From positions 1,736,001-1,800,000 of the forward strand of contig CAWFKW010000003.1 in NCBI GenBank assembly GCA_963816535.1: a DNA stretch of 64,000 nt, in the 5' to 3' direction. Position numbers and translations under genes: made by a program. The DNA comes from CAWFKW01 sp963816535. GTDB lineage: Bacteria > Bacteroidota > Ignavibacteria > Tepidaquicellales > OLB5. This document shows positions 26,588 to 35,930 of the stretch, one piece after another (position 1 is the stretch's first letter; each line of letters begins with the position of its first letter). The notes under the pieces are model-generated. The model did not search any database. It was not told the origin of the DNA and worked only from the letters and a program-made list of their open reading frames with translations.

Positions 26588-27811
26588 CTATATATTTAAA
26601 GTCCAGAGTTTTTTGCCCGTATTAAAGTCAAAACCCATCATCCCTTCGCCTTTTAGTTCAAGCACAACCAGGTTGCCTGAGCGTTTTAATTTTATTTTAT
26701 CCTTTGTAAAAAATAAGCTGGAAAACGCATCTTTGTTTTCATCTATCTTCATTTTATTAAACATGTCGTCCTGCTGAACCGTCCATTTTTCTTTCCCTGA
26801 TTTCATATCAATGCAGGTTAATATCCTGTTTGATTTTTTGCTAAGCTGGTCAAGATGAACTATCAGCGCGCAATCTTCATCCTGGTAGTAAATAATTCCT
26901 TCAAGATATATCCTGTCGCCTAACGGTTCGCCTTTAGCGCCGCCGGCGAAAAACTCCAGCGAGTGCTCGTTGGTTACCCAGTTTGAAAGGCTTGATTTGT
27001 ACGATGATAACGCTCCCTTTGTCCCGGTGACTTTGTAAAGCTTCTTTCTTGGCGCCGAAGAACTCTCCGCCCCTAAAACCAAAACACTGTAGGGCTCGTT
27101 TGATTTACTTCGTTCATCGAAAAAATCTTTATTGTTACCATAAAGCTTGTCATCATCAAGACTATATATAAGCTGGTCCCTGCCGTCTTTAGTTTTAAAA
27201 GTTATTGTATTATCAGCCTCAGTATATCTTAAGCCTGCAAGCCCTCCCGCCAGTTCAGGAAATTTTGCAACGAACGCTTTTGTGTCCATCACAAGCTCGT
27301 TAGTCTCAGCGTCATATACCTCTACTTTTGGATCGTTCTCTCCGTATTCATGCGTCAGTTCCCAGACTTTTCCTTTATTATATACCATGTCTATTTGCGT
27401 GATAATATCTTTCTGCTCTGTCTTTGTCTTCTTGATGACCATTTCACCAATGGGATCGTAAATATAGGTCCATGTCTTGCAGAAAAAGCATTTCCGGCCC
27501 GAGGAATAACTGCCGGGTGATTTTGAAGTCTGGATATAATTGAACGAGCCGTCGGTCAATATCCATAGTTTCGCACTCCCGTCTTTTTGGGGAACTATCG
27601 CCATGTCCATAAAGTCGCCATGTATGCTGTTTGGCGTCAGCGCAGGGTAAGCGAAAAATATTCCGCCAAGTATTATTACGACTAACAGGACTATAGCCCC
27701 GAAAATTCCAATGCATCCTTTGCCCGCGAATCCCGAACGCTTTCCGTAAATTTTTTGTCCGCCGCCCGGATTTTGCGGCTCGTAAGCTCCATAATTAGTT
27801 TGTGGTTCCAT
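26588..27811 (-). CDS. Membrane-anchored CxxC/PQQ-like propeller protein, copy A
   Basis: 407 residues. A short Gly/Pro/Gln N-terminus is followed by one membrane helix (about 32-56) and a large extracytoplasmic region. Conserved features: DMAIVPQKDG, LWILTDGSF, a CFFC motif (Cys108, Cys111) in KCFFCKTW, and PQQ-type propeller endings (GKEKWTVQQDDMF, TGKKLWTLNI). I recall similar proteins named PA2928 family but could not check. Role unknown; the CxxC suggests thiol redox or metal binding outside the membrane (inference). Last and most downstream of three tandem copies. Confidence 0.75.
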   Translation of the reverse strand: MEPQTNYGAYEPQNPGGGQKIYGKRSGFAGKGCIGIFGAIVLLVVIILGGIFFAYPALTPNSIHGDFMDMAIVPQKDGSAKLWILTDGSFNYIQTSKSPGSYSSGRKCFFCKTWTYIYDPIGEMVIKKTKTEQKDIITQIDMVYNKGKVWELTHEYGENDPKVEVYDAETNELVMDTKAFVAKFPELAGGLAGLRYTEADNTITFKTKDGRDQLIYSLDDDKLYGNNKDFFDERSKSNEPYSVLVLGAESSSAPRKKLYKVTGTKGALSSYKSSLSNWVTNEHSLEFFAGGAKGEPLGDRIYLEGIIYYQDEDCALIVHLDQLSKKSNRILTCIDMKSGKEKWTVQQDDMFNKMKIDENKDAFSSLFFTKDKIKLKRSGNLVVLELKGEGMMGFDFNTGKKLWTLNI

Positions 27812-27882
27812 AATAAATCTTTAAAATTAATTTGTAAATTTTTCTTTTTATAAAAATATGTTTAGTCCCGTTGAGGCTATTT

Positions 27883-29103
27883 CTATATGTCTAAAGTCCA
27901 GAGCTTCTTTCCCGTGTCATAATCAAAACCCATCATTCCTTCGCCTTTAAACTGGAGCGTAACTAAGTTGCCCGAACGTCTCACTTTTATATCGTCTTTA
28001 GTGAAAAATAAACTTGAAAATGAATCTTTGTTTTCATCAATTTTCATTTTCTTAAACAGGTCGTCCTGCTGGATGGTCCATTTTTCCTTTCCTGATTTCA
28101 CGTCGATGCATGTTAACATCCTGTTTGATTTTTGTCCAAGCTGGTCAAGGTGCACAATGAGAGCGCAATCTTCATCCTGGTAATATATAAGTCCTTCAAG
28201 GTAGATTCTGTCGCCTAACGGTTCGCCTGTTGCTCCTGCAAAGAATTCAAGCGAGCTCTCATTTCCCACCCAGCTTTCAAGGCTTGTTCTGTTCGAGAAA
28301 AGCTGGCCCTTGGGGCCGGAGACCTTATAAAGTTTTTTTCTTGGCCCGGATGAGTTCTGCGTGCCTAATACTAAAACCGATGAAGGTTCCGTTAATTTTG
28401 TCATTTCATCGTTGAATTCGCCAAAGGTTTCATACATTTTATCGGTGTCGAAGCTGTAGGTGAGCTGGTCCTTTCCGTCCTTGGTCTTCAGCGTAATAGT
28501 GTTTTCTTTTTCATTATAATTAATGCCGGCAAGGCCGCCGCTTAATGTCGGAAATTTGGCAATGAAGGCTTTTGTATCCATTTCAAGCTCGTAGGTTTCA
28601 GCGTTATAAACTTCTATCTTCGGCTCGTTCTCGCCGTATTCATGCGTTAGCTCCCATACGTTTCCTTTGTTATAAACCATATCTATCAAGGTAATGATAT
28701 CTTTCTGCTCGGTTTTTGTTTTCCTTAGGATTTTTTCATTGATTGGGTCATACACGTACGTCCAAGTTTTGCAGAAGAAACACTTGCGCCCGGTTGAATA
28801 ACTTCCCGGCGATTTATTAGTCTGTATATAATTAAACGAGCCGTCTGTCAGTATCCAAAGCTTTGTGCTGCCGTCTTTTTGGGGAACGATCGCCATATCC
28901 ATAAAATCTCCGTGTATGGAGTTTGACGTCAGCGCGGGATATGCAAAAAATATTCCTCCCAAAACAATTAAAATAATTAAGACGATTCCGCCGATGATGC
29001 CAATGCAACCTTTACCGGCGCAGCCGGATTTTTTTCCGTAAATCTTTTGCCCGCCCGCCGGATTTTGCGGCTGGAAAGCGCCATAATTTATTTGTGGTTC
29101 CAT
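27883..29103 (-). CDS. Membrane-anchored CxxC/PQQ-like propeller protein, copy B
   Basis: 406 residues, very close to copy A throughout: membrane helix at about 32-56, CFFC at 108-111, the same LWILTDGSFNYIQT block and the same C-terminal GFDYDTGKKLWTLDI. Divergence from copy A is greatest at about 215-290. The N-terminus MEPQINYGAFQPQNP is almost that of copy A, including the immediate upstream region (both start codons follow a similar AT-rich leader), consistent with whole-gene duplication. 71 bp separate it from copy A. Confidence 0.75.
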   Translation of the reverse strand: MEPQINYGAFQPQNPAGGQKIYGKKSGCAGKGCIGIIGGIVLIILIVLGGIFFAYPALTSNSIHGDFMDMAIVPQKDGSTKLWILTDGSFNYIQTNKSPGSYSTGRKCFFCKTWTYVYDPINEKILRKTKTEQKDIITLIDMVYNKGNVWELTHEYGENEPKIEVYNAETYELEMDTKAFIAKFPTLSGGLAGINYNEKENTITLKTKDGKDQLTYSFDTDKMYETFGEFNDEMTKLTEPSSVLVLGTQNSSGPRKKLYKVSGPKGQLFSNRTSLESWVGNESSLEFFAGATGEPLGDRIYLEGLIYYQDEDCALIVHLDQLGQKSNRMLTCIDVKSGKEKWTIQQDDLFKKMKIDENKDSFSSLFFTKDDIKVRRSGNLVTLQFKGEGMMGFDYDTGKKLWTLDI

Positions 29104-29142
29104 AATAAATCCCGAAATTTAGTTACTAAATTATTTTACAAA

Positions 29143-30348
29143 CTATATATTTAATTTCCAAAGCTGCTTCCCCGTTTCGTAGTCGAACCCGATCAATCCC
29201 TCGCCTTTCATTTCCAGGATAACCAGGTTGCCTGAGCGCCGTACTTTAATTTTATCTTTGGTAAAGAACAGGCTTGAAAATGAATCGGAGTTCTCATCGA
29301 TCTTCATTTTCTTAAACATATCATCCTGCTGAGCGGTCCATTTTTCTTTACCCGTTTTTGTATCTACACAGGTCATCATCCTGTTTGATTTTTTCCCGAG
29401 CTGGTCAAGATGTATAAAAATTGCGCAGTCTTTATCCTCGTGATAAATAATTCCTTCAAGGTAAACCCTGTCTCCAAGAGGGTCGGCTGTTATTGAGTCG
29501 TATGGAGTAATCGCGCCTTGTGAGATAGGAAAACTTTCGACAGAAGATCTTTTCATGATTATGTTTCCTTCTTTACCGGTCAGTCTGAAGAGCTTCTTTC
29601 TGCTGTTTCCCGAGCCCTGCTCGGGAGATAACGCGATAATAGAAATGATTCTCTGCGAATTCCCTTTTTCTTTGCTGAAATCCGCGAAATTATCGTACAT
29701 TTTTTCCTTTTCTATGCTGTACGTAATCTGTTTTCTGCCGTCCTTTGTTTCAAAATCTATTATTCCCTGTTTTTCGTCGTACCTGATTTCTGAAATCCCG
29801 CCGCTTAAGACCGGGTATTTAGCTGCGAATTGTTTTGTGTCCATTAGCATTTCAGATGAAATCGCGTCATATATTTCTATCTTAGGCTCGTTCTCATGAT
29901 AGCCGCCCGTTACAACATAAACTTTGCCGCTATTGTAAAAAATATTCATTGTAGTTATAACATCCTGCTGCTCCGTCTTTATTTTTTTAAGAATTTTTTG
30001 AGCGGCGGGATCGTACACATATGTCCATGTTTTGCAGAAATAGCATTTGACGCCGGTTGAATAACTGCCCGGTGATTTAGTTGTCTGAACAAACCTGAAA
30101 GAACCGTCGGTCAGAATCCACAGATCCTGGCTGCCGTCTTTTTGTGGTACTATTGCCATGTCAAGAAAATTGCCCCGTATGGAATTAGGAGTGAGGGCCG
30201 GATAAACAAAATAAAATCCTGCGGCAATGATAATTACCAGGATTATTAAAACGCTGAATATTTTCATGCAGCCGCCGCCGGCTCTTGATTTGCCGTATAT
30301 TTTCTGCTCCTGAACCGGGGCGCCGCCGTAGTTTATTTGGAGTTCCAT
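29143..30348 (-). CDS. Membrane-anchored CxxC/PQQ-like propeller protein, copy C
   Basis: 401 residues, the most divergent of the three intact copies: a shorter N-terminus (MELQINYGGAPVQEQK), membrane helix at about 28-50 and a CYFC motif (Cys102, Cys105). The PQQ-like endings TGKEKWTAQQDDMF and TGKQLWKLNI remain. It is the first intact gene of the array in transcription order, 39 bp before copy B. All three retain the CxxC pair and LWILTDGSF block, so both are probably functional. A 3' fragment of another copy lies upstream. Confidence 0.75.
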   Translation of the reverse strand: MELQINYGGAPVQEQKIYGKSRAGGGCMKIFSVLIILVIIIAAGFYFVYPALTPNSIRGNFLDMAIVPQKDGSQDLWILTDGSFRFVQTTKSPGSYSTGVKCYFCKTWTYVYDPAAQKILKKIKTEQQDVITTMNIFYNSGKVYVVTGGYHENEPKIEIYDAISSEMLMDTKQFAAKYPVLSGGISEIRYDEKQGIIDFETKDGRKQITYSIEKEKMYDNFADFSKEKGNSQRIISIIALSPEQGSGNSRKKLFRLTGKEGNIIMKRSSVESFPISQGAITPYDSITADPLGDRVYLEGIIYHEDKDCAIFIHLDQLGKKSNRMMTCVDTKTGKEKWTAQQDDMFKKMKIDENSDSFSSLFFTKDKIKVRRSGNLVILEMKGEGLIGFDYETGKQLWKLNI

Positions 30349-30412
30349 GTCTTAATTTTGAATTATTTGAGTACTCTAATATAACTAATATTTGGACTAA
30401 AATGCCACGCCG

Positions 30413-30547
30413 TCATTTAGCATGAATTTCAAGCTGCCATGTCTGCTTTCCTGACTGCAGGTCGAACCCTTTCATCCCGGTCCCCCGGAATGTGAGCATC
30501 AAAGTATTGTTAGCGCGGCGGAACTTAATTTTGTGATATTTGCGGTT
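30413..30547 (-). pseudogene. 3' remnant of a fourth CxxC/PQQ-like gene
   Basis: Minus-strand translation gives HKIKFRRANNTLMLTFRGTG, then MKGFDLQSGKQTWQLEI and a stop (TGA at 30415-30413). This is the last 40 or so residues of the family (compare KIKVRRSGNLVILEMKGEG and GFDYETGKQLWKLNI in copy C). Upstream the similarity ends at AT-rich DNA with no start codon in frame. It is therefore a truncated fourth copy at the head of the array. Confidence 0.75.
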
Positions 30548-30736
30548 CCATAATTGATTTATGGAGTTTCCAAAAACATATAAATATAAAAATAAATGTC
30601 GGCATTTTATCGGTATTAGACCGAAAAATAAGCGGAAACTTTTTCTAAATTGTTTTAAAAAAACAGGGATGAATTGATTGCTTTAGGGTCAAAAACGAAA
30701 TATTTCGATTTGGAGGGTTGAGAAATGTTTTCTAAT

Positions 30737-31009
30737 TTATCGAGTGAATTCTTCCCTGATCTTATCAGATAAGAACATCTTCATAAGGGACTGGTATGGG
30801 ATATCTTTTTTATTAGCCAGGGTTTTGAGGTTGTCGAGCATTGCTTTTGGAAGCCTGAGAGAAATTGATTTTACAGATGGTTTCAATTTCGGGAAAGATA
30901 TCCTCTTAGCCTTAGACCAATCGATATACGAACTTGAGTCGTTTTTGGACCAGAACTTTCTCTCCTCGCCCGCGTTTCTAAATTTTGGGATTATTTTCTT
31001 CTTCATCAT
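30737..31009 (-). CDS. brnA: BrnA-type CopG-like antitoxin
   Basis: 90 residues. The N-terminal part (FRNAGEERKFWSKNDSSSY, IDWSKAKRISFP) and the C-terminal ribbon-helix-helix (VKSISLRLPKAMLDNLKTLA) match the BrnA/CopG-antitoxin family, which neutralises BrnT and represses its own operon. AAAGGAG precedes the ATG. It overlaps the 3' end of the toxin gene by 32 bp, giving the toxin-first order typical of brnTA. Confidence 0.85.
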   Translation of the reverse strand: MMKKKIIPKFRNAGEERKFWSKNDSSSYIDWSKAKRISFPKLKPSVKSISLRLPKAMLDNLKTLANKKDIPYQSLMKMFLSDKIREEFTR

Positions 31010-31292
31010 AAATGCTCCTTTCTTTCTTTGACATATCCCTTGCAGATAGGATCCGTAATGAATTACTTCTGATTGTAAATACTATAAACAAATATCTTTC
31101 CAAATCAGTTTTCCCAAGCGCATAAAATCGATTTTCATCCCCGGTTGAGTGTTTTTCAACATTTTGAATAATAAGAGGCTTGTTAAAAAAAATTTGTTCA
31201 GCCTCTATATTTAACACTTTATGGAATTTCCAGTTTTTATCTAAGTTACCTTTGTCCCACTGAAACCCTTCTATTTTGTCAAAATCTATCAA
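30978..31292 (-). CDS. brnT: BrnT-type ribonuclease toxin
   Basis: 104 residues. IEGFQWDKGNLDKNWKFHKV at the N-terminus is the BrnT family hallmark, and YLFIVFTIRSNSLRILSARDMSKKER matches the catalytic core (RelE-like fold; RISARxM-type motif). The family cleaves RNA to arrest growth and is held in check by BrnA. The start is TTG at 31292 with the family's usual N-terminus directly behind it. Slightly longer than typical BrnT (about 90-95). Confidence 0.83.
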   Translation of the reverse strand: MIDFDKIEGFQWDKGNLDKNWKFHKVLNIEAEQIFFNKPLIIQNVEKHSTGDENRFYALGKTDLERYLFIVFTIRSNSLRILSARDMSKKERSIYDEEENNPKI

Positions 31293-31405
31293 TATTTATA
31301 GCGGATTCTGTATATTGTGAACATATACAATTATTATAAATATTTCAATCGAGAAATTGGGTCTCGGTGGAACAGAATGCGCCTATGATTATCAATTATT
31401 TGTAT

Positions 31406-32659
31406 TTACCCAGTAATTTTCATCTTAAGCAGAGTTTTCGATCTTAAGAATATGTAACCTGTCACTAGCAGGGTCATTGCTCCGCCGAATATAACCGATG
31501 GCACAGTTCCTAAAATCTTAGCGGCTAATCCTGATTCAAAGGCTCCGACTTCATTTGATGTGCTCAGGAAAATTCCGTTTATGGCGTTTACCCTGCCGCG
31601 CATATTATCCGGCGTCAGAAGCTGAAGCACAGTCGACCGTATCACAACGCTTATGCTGTCCAGCGCGCCCGTTAAGAAGATCGCCGCAACGGAGAGAATG
31701 AAATTCTGTGAAACCGCAAACACCAGCGTGGCTGCTCCAAAGCCGGTTACTGCAAGCATAAGGTTCCGCCATGCATGCTCCATCGGCGATTTTTTTGACA
31801 GTATCAGCAAAACCAGCACGGCTCCGACCGATGGCGCCGCGCGGAGTATTCCCAGTTCTTCGGGGCCTACATGCAGAATGTCCTGGGCGAATATAGGCAT
31901 TATGGCTGTCACTCCGCCGAACATAACTGAAAACATATCAAGCGAAATTGAGTATAGAATTACTTTTGTTTTGTAAACATAGCTAAACCCTTCTTTGATT
32001 CTCTGAATGACCGAAACTTCCTTGCCCTGTTCCACAACCCGGTCTTTTATCAGCGCTGCAAATACAATTGATAACCCGATTAGCCCGATCACAAAGAGCA
32101 GCGTATTTGAAAATCCGAACATATTATACAGGAAGCCTGAAACGGCGGGGCCCACAATAACGCCTGACTGCCACGATGCGCTGCTCCATGTGGACGCGTT
32201 TGCGTACGCTTCGCGGGGAATAAGAAACGCCCTGAGGGAAGTTATTGACGGCGAATAAAATGCACGGCATACTCCTATAAAAAATACGTTGCCCCATATT
32301 ACGTATTTCAGGTCCTGTGCGTTCTCAGATGAAAGAATATGAAATGAGAGAGCATACAATGCAAATGACGCCGCCATTATCAGCGCCAGCGACCATATTA
32401 TTAATTTCTTTTTGCTGAATTTATCCGCGAAGTGGCCGCCGAATAGCGAAAGAAGTATGAACGGCGCCGCTTCCGCCAGCCCGAGAAAGCCGATCGCCAT
32501 CGGGTCATGCGTTAAGCGGTAAAGCTCGTAGCCGATTATGACCTCCTGGATCATCTGCGCCATGGTGGTAAGGAAACTCACGAAGAAATAAAAACGGAAC
32601 TCTGCGTATCTGAGAGCTTGGAAAGCGTCGGTATTGGTTACAGGCAGCGGCTTGTTCAA
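31406..32659 (-). CDS. MFS transporter (EntS-like exporter)
   Basis: 417 residues with about 12 hydrophobic segments. FLGLAEAAPFILLSLFGGHFADKFSKKKL (about 58-86) is the MFS loop 2-3 motif in the EntS/MFS_3 subgroup, and NMRGRVNAINGIFLSTSNEVG is the corresponding motif of the C-terminal half. The subgroup exports siderophores or small drugs; the substrate is unknown here. The start is TTG at 32659. No partner gene is apparent. Confidence 0.85.
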   Translation of the reverse strand: MNKPLPVTNTDAFQALRYAEFRFYFFVSFLTTMAQMIQEVIIGYELYRLTHDPMAIGFLGLAEAAPFILLSLFGGHFADKFSKKKLIIWSLALIMAASFALYALSFHILSSENAQDLKYVIWGNVFFIGVCRAFYSPSITSLRAFLIPREAYANASTWSSASWQSGVIVGPAVSGFLYNMFGFSNTLLFVIGLIGLSIVFAALIKDRVVEQGKEVSVIQRIKEGFSYVYKTKVILYSISLDMFSVMFGGVTAIMPIFAQDILHVGPEELGILRAAPSVGAVLVLLILSKKSPMEHAWRNLMLAVTGFGAATLVFAVSQNFILSVAAIFLTGALDSISVVIRSTVLQLLTPDNMRGRVNAINGIFLSTSNEVGAFESGLAAKILGTVPSVIFGGAMTLLVTGYIFLRSKTLLKMKITG

Positions 32660-32779
32660 TTAATTCTGAGTGTATTTACATTATCTGAATTCCTAAAAAT
32701 AACCGTTAATCTGTTATTATTCTATTATATTACGCGGCCGTGTCGTAACCGCAGAAGCGGGGATCTTAGATAAATTTTA

Positions 32780-32869
32780 AAACCCGACAGGTTTTAAAAA
32801 AATTGTCAGGTTTGAAGATTTGTTAACGGCCCGGTGTATTTTCCTTCCCTGGCTCAAGCTTGGGAAGGG
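32780..32869. repeat. Two hairpin-forming inverted repeats upstream of the MFS gene
   Basis: AAACCCGACA and TGTCAGGTTT form one imperfect stem near 32780-32815. TCCTTCCC and GGGAAGGGA form another near 32841-32870, with CAAGCTT inside its loop. The second resembles the 15037 repeat core. They lie between the DinB gene end and the MFS start. Confidence 0.45.
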
Positions 32870-32874
32870 AGAAA

Positions 32875-33405
32875 CTATTTACTTCCTGCAATAAATCTCT
32901 CTATTTTTTCTTTTTGCCTTAAGTGGTGACGGTAGTGCATATCAATTAACTCAAACCACTCAATTGCGTTTAAGTAACCAAGCGCCGGATGCTGCGCTTT
33001 ACCATGATGCTCTGCGTTATCGATCTTTGCCGCGTATTCAGGCATCAGGGCAATTACTTCTTTTATTTTTGTTCTTGCTTCATCTTTGTTTTCAGGCTGA
33101 GCGGGCGTTGGCTGGAACTCGATCGGCACTTTTACCTCGATTGGAGGAAGCCCTCCCATTTTATAAATTTCTATGGTGCGCTCGCTCATTGGCTCCGAGC
33201 CATGTTCATCCGAGCTGATGCATTCCTTAATCCTTGCGAACTGAAAAAATATGGCAGATTTGGTTATGTGCTGATATACCTGCCCAAGCGACCACGCGTC
33301 ATCTACAGGCTTTATCTTAAATTCTTCCTCAGTGTATTTTTCCAGATCGTTTATCCAGAGATTTGCCGTCTTTTCAAAATTTTCCTGAATTGTTTTAGTA
33401 TCCAT
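32875..33405 (-). CDS. DinB-family protein
   Basis: 176 residues. DinB-type four-helix bundle: WSLGQVYQHITKSA (about 38-50) and IDMHYRHHLRQKEKIE near the C-terminus place the metal-binding histidines. No partner enzyme is linked, so whether it is a thiol transferase or a damage-induced hydrolase-like protein cannot be said. It lies between a zinc-ribbon protein and the MFS gene, with 73 bp to the former. Confidence 0.82.
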   Translation of the reverse strand: MDTKTIQENFEKTANLWINDLEKYTEEEFKIKPVDDAWSLGQVYQHITKSAIFFQFARIKECISSDEHGSEPMSERTIEIYKMGGLPPIEVKVPIEFQPTPAQPENKDEARTKIKEVIALMPEYAAKIDNAEHHGKAQHPALGYLNAIEWFELIDMHYRHHLRQKEKIERFIAGSK

Positions 33406-33478
33406 TATTATTTATTTTAATTTGAAGTAATCTTTCTTAGTTATTTGACGTTCAATTGACTCTAAATGTTCTATTCAC

Positions 33479-33721
33479 TCATATAACTTTATTCCAGGTT
33501 TCTTTTATCTTTGAAATAATCTTTTCATTTTTCAAATCCTCATCGCTTATATACTCCTCAAAATGACCGCAGTTTGTGCAGATGTATGTATCAAGAAAGA
33601 AAAGCTTTATGGATGATACTACAAGCTGCATCCTTTCTCCGCGCTTACCAAGGCCATGAGTCGTATAAACCTCTTTTGATCCGCACTTAGGGCAGGTTTC
33701 CGATTTTAGATTTTGTTCCAT
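33479..33721 (-). CDS. Small zinc-ribbon protein
   Basis: 80 residues. Two CxxC pairs (CPKCGSKEVY, CTNCGHFEEY) about 35 residues apart form a zinc ribbon. The middle is hydrophobic (LVVSSIKLFFLDT). Family members of this size are widespread in Bacteroidota and have no known function. It follows the NAD(P)-binding gene by 105 bp. Confidence 0.7.
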   Translation of the reverse strand: MEQNLKSETCPKCGSKEVYTTHGLGKRGERMQLVVSSIKLFFLDTYICTNCGHFEEYISDEDLKNEKIISKIKETWNKVI

Positions 33722-33826
33722 TTATGATTTATATTTTTATCCGTTATTAAAATTACTGCTTACTTGTTGCTGCTGTCCGCCCAAATAAATCTCAAATCGC
33801 AAATCTGACCTCTCAAATTTCAATAT

Positions 33827-34582
33827 TTACCGCTTATATTTTCTCTTTAAATACTCTTCCCATGTAACGCTGGAATCGCTGCACTTATTGCACGTGTTAT
33901 ACCCATTTTGAAAAGCCAGAGGTAATTTACCCTTCACTGGAACCGGAATTATAAACGAAGTTTCGCCCCTTGCCTTAAACAGTAACCTTGCCATTTTCCC
34001 CGCCGTGAGGATTTCAGGGCCGCCCTGGTTAAATATTTTGCCTGAAGGGCCCATCCGGTATAGTTCGATAAGTTTTTTGGCAACGGCGGCTGTTTCAATA
34101 GACTGGAACTTCATGCTCTTTATCAAGAATCCGACCGGTCGCTTCACGTACCGGTCAAGCAGCATTTCTGCAAACTCATGGAACTGCGTTGTACGCAAAA
34201 TTGTGTAATGTAAGCCGCTCTGTTTTATAATTTCTTCGCTCTTTAGTTTCTCTTTATAATACGGAGTGTCCATTTTATCTATCCCGACTATGGATACGTA
34301 AATAAAATGCTTTATTCCGGCTGTTTTACATCGCTCTATCAGTGTGTTTGTTGTGACGCTGTCGGGAGCGGCGTTTCTGTTTGATGAATTTGACGCCAGA
34401 TGGATAACAGCGCCGCAGTCAATTAGCGCTTCATCAAGTCCCTCGCCTGTATCAAGATTTATTTTAAGCAGGCTGTCGATTTCGGGATTCCTGCTTGTAC
34501 CCTTAAATGAAATATTATTTTCCGTAAGAGTTTTACAGACTTCTTTGCCTAACGTTCCGGTTGCGCCCGTTACTAAAATCAT
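33827..34582 (-). CDS. NAD(P)-binding atypical SDR (NmrA-like) protein
   Basis: 251 residues. MILVTGATGTLGKEV is the NAD(P)-binding motif, and SVVGIDKMDTPYYKEKLKSEEIIKQS is typical of the atypical short-chain dehydrogenase group used as sensors or quinone/ketone reductases. The C-terminal region ends in basic residues. It begins 19 bp after the M16 pair, so it may share that transcript. Confidence 0.83.
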   Translation of the reverse strand: MILVTGATGTLGKEVCKTLTENNISFKGTSRNPEIDSLLKINLDTGEGLDEALIDCGAVIHLASNSSNRNAAPDSVTTNTLIERCKTAGIKHFIYVSIVGIDKMDTPYYKEKLKSEEIIKQSGLHYTILRTTQFHEFAEMLLDRYVKRPVGFLIKSMKFQSIETAAVAKKLIELYRMGPSGKIFNQGGPEILTAGKMARLLFKARGETSFIIPVPVKGKLPLAFQNGYNTCNKCSDSSVTWEEYLKRKYKR

Positions 34583-34601
34583 ATAGCCCTAATCAATAAT
34601 T

Positions 34602-35924
34602 TTACCAGCTGACCTTTTCAACCTGTTTAAAATCCTCCGGGGTCACTTTAGTTTTGTCGCCGAGGTAGGTCCATTTTATAGAGCCGATATTGCTTCTGAA
34701 TACCCTGTTAAGAGTCCCGAGGGATACATTGCTAACCTCTTTTTCGAAATTCTCGTATGTTTTGAGGTTATTCCTTAAATACCAGCGTCCAATATTGGCT
34801 GACTGGCTTGCGGAGGTTCCCATTCTCATATAGTAAAGAGTCAGATAACTGTTCTTCGAATTTTTCAGGTCCTCTTCAGTGAAACCATTTTTCTGCACAT
34901 CATTTATAATATCAACCATCTCCTCCAGCGCTTCTTTTGGCTTTTCGGTTGTAATATAGAGTACATTCAGAGGGGTAGTTATTGTACTGCCCGCCATATA
35001 GATCGCAGGCGCATACGAAAGGCTGCGCTTTGTCCGCAGCTCCAGGAAATATTTATCATACATAATATTCATTGCTACCATCATGGCCGCGGCATCAGGC
35101 GAGCTCCAGTCAATGCCCGGCATTAATCCGTATATATAGTTTGTTGCAATTTTCCGGTCAAAAATTTCTTCTCCCGGTTTGCCCAGCTTCACCTGTTCAG
35201 CTGTTTTACCCGGGGCGCCTTCGGGCAGTTTGGAAAGCGCCGATTTTATTTTTGCGGTCAGATCGCTTTGCTCTACGTTGCCAACTACGACTATAAATAC
35301 GCGCTTTTTGCAGACAGCATCTTTGTAATAAGTTTTTAAAACGTCAAGCGTAAGACCTGCAAGGGATTCTGCTGTTCCCTGAGGGTTTTTCGCGTAATCA
35401 GTTCCCTTAAATGTTGTTGTGAACGCCAGCTGGTTAAGTCTGTAATCCGGGTCCGCTTCGTTCTGTTTTGCTCCGGCTATGAGCTGTTCCTTCTTGATAT
35501 TGAATTCCGTTTCACTGAATGCAGGATTCATAACCGCATCGCTGAACAGGTTCCATGATTCGTCCCAGTATGTCCTCAGGCATCGTAAATTCATTTCACC
35601 GTAATCAAGCGATGCATCGGAGCCTATGGTTGTCCCGATCTTTTCAGCTTCGGAAAGAAATTCAGTTTTGTCCATCGATGTAGTGCCGCCTGAAACCGCC
35701 AGGCTGTATGCAAAGCCCTCGACGCCTTGTTTCTCAAGCGGGTAATTCGCCGTACCGCCCCTTACAAATAAACGCACGCTTATCACATCCTTTGGAGTAT
35801 CATAAAGTATAACCTTTATGCCGTCCACGTCAAACTGGTTAACTTCGCCTGCTTTAACTAAACCGCTGTAAAAAATTAAAAGCGCTGCGAATAACACGGT
35901 AAGTAGTTTTGCTGTTTTTTTCAT
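34602..35924 (-). CDS. M16 peptidase-family subunit, zinc site lost
   Basis: 440 residues with a signal peptide (about 1-25). It has the M16 fold but the HxxEH position reads GVEGFAYSL, so the catalytic zinc ligands are missing. It is expected to be the non-catalytic partner of the neighbouring M16 protein, as in two-subunit M16 proteases of the periplasm. It begins 6 bp after that gene, indicating translational coupling. Confidence 0.87.
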   Translation of the reverse strand: MKKTAKLLTVLFAALLIFYSGLVKAGEVNQFDVDGIKVILYDTPKDVISVRLFVRGGTANYPLEKQGVEGFAYSLAVSGGTTSMDKTEFLSEAEKIGTTIGSDASLDYGEMNLRCLRTYWDESWNLFSDAVMNPAFSETEFNIKKEQLIAGAKQNEADPDYRLNQLAFTTTFKGTDYAKNPQGTAESLAGLTLDVLKTYYKDAVCKKRVFIVVVGNVEQSDLTAKIKSALSKLPEGAPGKTAEQVKLGKPGEEIFDRKIATNYIYGLMPGIDWSSPDAAAMMVAMNIMYDKYFLELRTKRSLSYAPAIYMAGSTITTPLNVLYITTEKPKEALEEMVDIINDVQKNGFTEEDLKNSKNSYLTLYYMRMGTSASQSANIGRWYLRNNLKTYENFEKEVSNVSLGTLNRVFRSNIGSIKWTYLGDKTKVTPEDFKQVEKVSW

Positions 35925-35930
35925 ATGGCA

